DNA of 64,000 nt, from assembly GCA_025642065.1 (NCBI GenBank), contig JAODUP010000902.1, positions 41,001 to 105,000 of the forward strand. The letters run 5' to 3'. This document shows, piece after piece, positions 59,641-64,000 of this stretch (its first letter is position 1; each line of letters begins with the position of its first letter). The position numbers and the translations under genes were made by a program. The DNA comes from Paralvinella palmiformis. Its lineage: Eukaryota > Annelida > Polychaeta > Terebellida > Alvinellidae. The notes below the pieces were generated by a model. It worked only from the letters and a program-made list of their open reading frames with translations, did not search any database and had not been told where the DNA came from.

Positions 59641-60420
59641 GAGTACGCGGATCGGGAAGGTGGAGTTATATGTCTGACGGGAGTATAAAATGGGGGAGAA
59701 ATTATTGGATATTGTGAATAGGGAAAAAGAAGAGAGATAACGAAAACAAAGGAATGGGAGAAACGGGAGGGGGAAGGGGGGCAGTAAAGGGTTAAATGAA
59801 AAGTAAAAAGCTGTTCTGGCTACCACTTAACAGGACAATGTCCTAATTTGATTTGATTACTTCATCGAAAGTAATTTTAGCTATTTACATGTAATAATCA
59901 TGGACTTGTCGTTTTGCTATCTGCTGTCTACGTTTCTTCACAAACTGTTAATAATATCAACCAAACAATACGACACAGGAGCACTATAAATAAGAGGTGA
60001 GCAATCATCATCTTGGAAGTTAGTATCGCATTAACAGATCCCATATTCACAACAACGTTCAATACAACTTTCAAATTCTTTTTTTTTTTCAAACTCTATT
60101 CAAATATTCAGACGAGTTAGGTGATCAAATCTAATGTTGTTATTTTGACCATTGGGAATGTATTATCAGCTTTTAGTTGGTATTAATGTATGGCCTCTGT
60201 TTGTATGGTATGTCAGTATTAACTAGACATATGCCATACGTTCTAATACTGTCTCGGTACAATAACATTGTCGTTTTTACACGCACCTTTGAAAAAACCT
60301 TATAAAAACATCAAATATATATGTGCTGATAAAAATCTTCATCTTCATATATGTATTTTGTAATATTGGAACAACAATGGGTTTGAATGGCCCCTAGATT
60401 CCTAGGCGGCTTAATAAATA
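59641..60420. other. Unassigned sequence
   Basis: Purine-rich at 59,685-59,795 on the plus strand; otherwise nothing recognised. Confidence 0.5.
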
Positions 60421-60422
60421 TG

Positions 60423-60423
<1 letters not shown>

Positions 60424-60473
<50 letters not shown>
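60424..60473. repeat. (AT)n microsatellite
   Basis: About 25 units. Confidence 0.96.
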
Positions 60474-60477
<4 letters not shown>

Positions 60478-60499
60478 CATAAAAGAAACACTAAATTGC

Positions 60500-60731
60500 A
60501 TCTCGATCGGACACAGGTCGCTTGGTTAGCGTGTTATGTATAACCAGGTCGCTGCATGATACCTGACCGTTGTACAAACTAATGCTGATTAATCATCTAG
60601 AGTTTCATTTCAGAATTTAAAATGCTCTGTGTCAGTGCCTTAATTAACATAGCTGAAACACGCACGCACGTGCATACACACACACACGTACACACACACA
60701 CATATGTACAAACCGGGCGCGCGCACCCACA

Positions 60732-60770
<39 letters not shown>
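60500..60770 (+). mobile_element. SINE-like repeat, partial relative of family X, with (CA)n-(GA)n tail
   Basis: Shares GTCGCTGCATGATACCTGACC and TTGTACAAACT with the leader of family X, and CTCTGTGTCAGTGCCTTA with its end. The middle is missing. A-box-like TTGGTTAGCGTG at about 60,522. CA and GA arrays (60,660-60,771) follow; a second GA run lies at 60,835-60,866. Confidence 0.55.
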
Positions 60771-60773
<3 letters not shown>

Positions 60774-60830
60774 CCCCTATACACACATACACATGGAAAC
60801 GCACACACATCTACACACATACATACATAC

Positions 60831-60867
<37 letters not shown>

Positions 60868-60869
60868 AT

Positions 60870-61260
60870 TATGAACAATATCAATAGCAATTTCCATTCG
60901 CCATTTACAAGGTAATCGTCCATCAACGTCACAACCAACACCACAACCAACGTTTGACCACCTGACTTCCGGCTGACTTCCCAAACAGTCGCTAGCTAAC
61001 ATCGTGTGCGTTATCGACGGATGTGAATACCTAGCCCGAGCGGATGACAGCTTCCGTTTTCCTGTTCTAAGGTACGTCAATGGTTACAATGCAGACAAAA
61101 TGAATTGTTATCGAGCTGAACAGACGTATGTCACCTGGTGCGGATACGAGCCTTTATGACGTCATCATATCGGAATAGATGCTAGCAGAAATGGTTAATG
61201 TTAGATATTTGATAACATTATGTTTGTTTATATTTCCTTCTATATATAATTCCTTCTATA
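60870..61260. other. Unassigned sequence
   Basis: No feature recognised; includes a short CAACGTCACAACCAACACCA-type repeat near 60,920. Confidence 0.5.
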
Positions 61261-61261
61261 T

Positions 61262-61277
61262 ATTTTTTTTAAATATA

Positions 61278-61318
<41 letters not shown>

Positions 61319-61335
61319 TATATATATATAATTGA
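61262..61335. repeat. (AT)n-rich microsatellite
   Basis: TATA units with TTTTTTTAAA and TTAAAATA breaks. Confidence 0.9.
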
Positions 61336-61424
61336 GCGGGATAAGATAGATAGAGAGGGAGAGGGAGAGATAGAGGAAGTGAGCGGGGCGTATCCTCACA
61401 CACACAAACACACGCACACACAAG

Positions 61425-63765
61425 TAATTTTATTCGATAATATATACAGTAGCATAATTACATTGTTTATCGCATAATATTATTTACAAGCATATATCAT
61501 CAGGACAACAGACAAGCAAAAAGCCGTAACCTCCAAAATAAAGACCAAACATGTAGAACATAATTGATTATATGAGGAGGCGCAGTGACTTAAAAGTTAC
61601 ATATTTAACCATCTATGTCCACTGTCCAAGTGCGCTGATTATGGCGATAGTATAACATAATATAATGTAATACTGTACAATGTATTATACAATTTATGTA
61701 ATTCATAAATGACTTTATTAATTTGAGTTGGTAAGAAATATCTTTACAGATCTATTAAACCTATGTTGCGACCTCAACTGTCTTATTGTTTCTGGAAGTT
61801 TGCACCATATTTCAGGTGCTAGGTAAATAACTGTCTTTGATAAAAATGCTGCTTGTTTGTATTGTATGTGTGGCTGGTGAAGGCATCTTGTTTCGTGTGA
61901 ATGAATGTGTCTAATTATGGTGAACATCGTCATTAGGGGATCTGGTAAAGATATATTAATGAATGAATACATTATCTTTAGCTTGATAATATGTAGCTTC
62001 TTAAATAAGAGTTCGGTATGAACATTATAGTTTGATTTCGAGACGGTCCTGATTTCCTTTTTCGGTAAAATATATAATCTCCGTAAGTACGTTGAGTGAC
62101 TACAACCCCACAATAGCGTGTCATCTATTAAATAGGGATATATCAAGCTGTGATATACTGTTTTCATATTGTGTGTACTTAAGATATGCTTAATTTTATT
62201 GGGGGCATATAATCCACCAGATATTTTTGATCCACAACTATCTATATGCTCATGCCAGAAATTTGACACATTTAACTCGATTAATAATTGTATTATTTAA
62301 TTTTAATACATATGTGTCCGACTAAACATTCTTAGTTTTTGAGAAGAGTGCATGGTATGTTTTGCTTATATTTAAAGATAATTTATTCACCATAAGCCAC
62401 TCAGCTAATTATGCAATGTCTTCATTAACGAGTTTATATAATTCCGTAATATTTTTACTACATAGATAAGTTGTTGTATCATCTGCAAATAGTATACATG
62501 CGGTGCACCGGAGGGATCCTGGTAGATCATTTGAGTATAAAATGAAGATAGGTGGACCCAATACGGATCCCTGGGGTACACCACAAGTTATGGGAAATAA
62601 TTTTGAATCAATACATTTATAATAGACATATTGTTTTCTCTTTGTTAGATAGCTCCTGAACCACTCCAAGGCAAAACCGGGTATGCCGAAATGGCATAAT
62701 ATTTTACATAAAAGATTATGATTTATTGTATCAAAGGCCTTAGAGAGATCCAGGAACACAGAAAGAGTATAATTGCTCGATTCCAATCCAAGTAGAGTAA
62801 CACAAGTAAATTTTGAAACTGCATTTATTGTGGAGTGACCTTTACGGAAGCCATATTGGTTCTTGTTCATTAACGAGTTAATTGTCATGTAATTGTACAA
62901 CTGATTATGGACTATTTTTTCATATGTTTTGGATATGCTAGGTGAAAGCGAAATTGGTCATTAATTTGTAAAACTTTGTTTATCTCTTGATTTATATATT
63001 GGCATTACTTTTGCAATTTTAAGTTTTGACGGGAAAACACCGGTTTCCGTCGATTTATTTACAGCTATGCTAAGTGGTAACGAAATGGCAAATTTTATCT
63101 GTTTTAGTAATAGCGTATTCACATTGTCATGTCCACAACTCGATTTGAGTTTTAGAGAATTTATGGTGTTTATAATTTCTTTACTGTCTGTAGGACGATA
63201 ATATAAAAATGTTGCTTTCTTACATGTCGGCATTTAGGTTTGATAATTTGTGCTGGACGGTGGTATATTAGAAGCATATTTAGGTCCAATCTCCGAGAAA
63301 CATTCGCTAAATGTGTATGCAATGTAAGTGGGGTCGTTATCGATTTTGAATGAATTTGATAATGATGTTTTGTCATTTTTCTGTTGGGTATCTCTTTTAA
63401 TATGCTCCATGTTTTCTTAATGTTTGATTTGTATTGTTGAAATAAGGTACCATAATATATATCCCTTTGTTTACGTTTGATTCTGGTAAAGTTATTTCTG
63501 TAAGTTATATATTTAACATGTTCCCGTGATACGTTTTCTTTACCCAATTGCTTTTTATAAAGTGTATCCAAGCGTTTTGATGAATGTAGGATTCCGGGGG
63601 TTATCCATGGTTCTCGTATTACATGTTTGGCAGGTATTTTGGTTATCCTTTTAAGTGCAAAATGTTCTATAACATCACTTATGTCATCAATAGTTATGTT
63701 GTAACACGTTTCAGCATCACTTGAGTTTAGACTAGACCAATCTGTTAATAAAAATACCCATTTAA
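61425..63765 (-). mobile_element. 5'-truncated CR1-group LINE, minus strand
   Basis: Runs from the linker after the endonuclease domain (63,765) through the reverse transcriptase to a 3' UTR of about 290 bp that ends at a CA/TG array (about 61,395-61,424). The endonuclease is absent, so the element is 5'-truncated. It is outside the tandem duplication, so it cannot be dated by that event. Confidence 0.85.
61718..63760 (-). pseudogene. CR1-group reverse transcriptase, decayed
   Basis: The first frame gives REPWITPGILHSSKRLDTLY (about 63,617-63,560), then SILKEIPNRK. Later frames give KSSCGHDNVNTLLLK (about 63,140), TGVFPSKLKIAKVMPIYKS (about 63,045-62,990), [12 protein letters not shown] (about 62,866-62,831), [15 protein letters not shown] (about 62,762-62,718), [20 protein letters not shown] (about 62,590-62,531) and LFADD (FADD 62,489-62,478). 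The C-terminal frame (62,269-61,718) has KISGGLY, LIYPYLIDD and APEIWCKLPETIRQ. All catalytic Asp residues of the RT core are present, but at least four frame breaks separate the blocks. Confidence 0.9.
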
Positions 63766-64000
63766 TAAATACTTAGCATCATCTACAAACCCAGAAGTCC
63801 TACAACCAAAATAACAGTATACTTTTATCACTATGATAGTTTTATTTGGACATTATCACTCACTATCGTCGTATACGATATAACGTCTAACAGTATTTCA
63901 GACGTCATTCGACGTTAACTGAGTAACACATAGTCTGAAGAGGATACGTTAATTAAAATGTAATATAAACCAAATATATATAATAATTCTTGGTTAAGAA
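63766..64000. other. Unassigned sequence at the window edge
   Basis: The LINE coding similarity stops near 63,765. The rest is AT-rich with no recognised feature. Confidence 0.5.

Overview
The window reads as non-coding, AT-rich eukaryotic DNA from an invertebrate, most likely a mollusc and possibly a gastropod. The reasons are very dense di-, tri- and tetranucleotide arrays, several tRNA-derived SINEs, and a non-LTR retrotransposon of the I/Nimb type with RNase H and a GC-rich 5' leader of the kind I associate with mollusc genomes. The organism call is inference. I find no intact cellular protein-coding gene, no rRNA and no convincing functional tRNA. Nearly every open frame is microsatellite translation or decayed transposon.

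The main architecture is an old direct tandem duplication. Copy A (about 3.5-28.1 kb) and copy B (about 28.5-46.8 kb) are collinear, separated by a spacer of about 420 bp, and differ mainly by mobile-element insertions. Insertions only in A: two minus-strand L2-like LINE tails (5.8 and 8.8 kb); a full-length but dead Nimb-like element (12,130-19,282) that itself carries an L2-like insertion (13,174-14,937); a pogo/Tigger-like DNA element (20,438-21,630) that carries a tRNA-SINE; and a minus-strand LINE (23.9-25.6 kb). Insertions only in B: a minus-strand LINE (33.2-33.9 kb), a dispersed repeat (35.4-36.3 kb), an L2-like tail (37.7-38.2 kb) and a segment of about 1.3 kb (44.1-45.4 kb). Each copy keeps the empty target site of the other, which dates the insertions relative to the duplication. 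Two patches of A and B, 9.94-10.08 and 11.78-12.12 kb, are much more alike than their surroundings. The second stops at the Nimb insertion point, which suggests gene conversion or constraint.

Right of the duplication lie a smaller duplicated segment (46.8 and 48.1 kb) split in its second copy by a hAT-like MITE with an 8-bp target duplication (48,244-49,004), a tRNA-SINE (49.9 kb), and an L2-like RT remnant (52 kb). A decayed gene at 53.9-55.1 kb belongs to a multi-copy animal family with nuclease-like acidic motifs and a Cys-rich tail; it is flanked by inverted repeat arms. Then come a (GAGT)n array of nearly 400 bp, a second copy of the 35-kb dispersed repeat, a 13-bp minisatellite (58.2-58.6 kb), a 64-bp minisatellite (58.9-59.2 kb), and a minus-strand CR1-like LINE (61.4-63.77 kb).

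Nothing here works together as a pathway. The value of the window is as a record of duplication, nested insertion, possible gene conversion and decay. The least explained objects are the inverted-repeat-flanked pseudogene at 53-56 kb and the dispersed repeat with a conserved short frame at 35.4, 44.3 and 56.9 kb.
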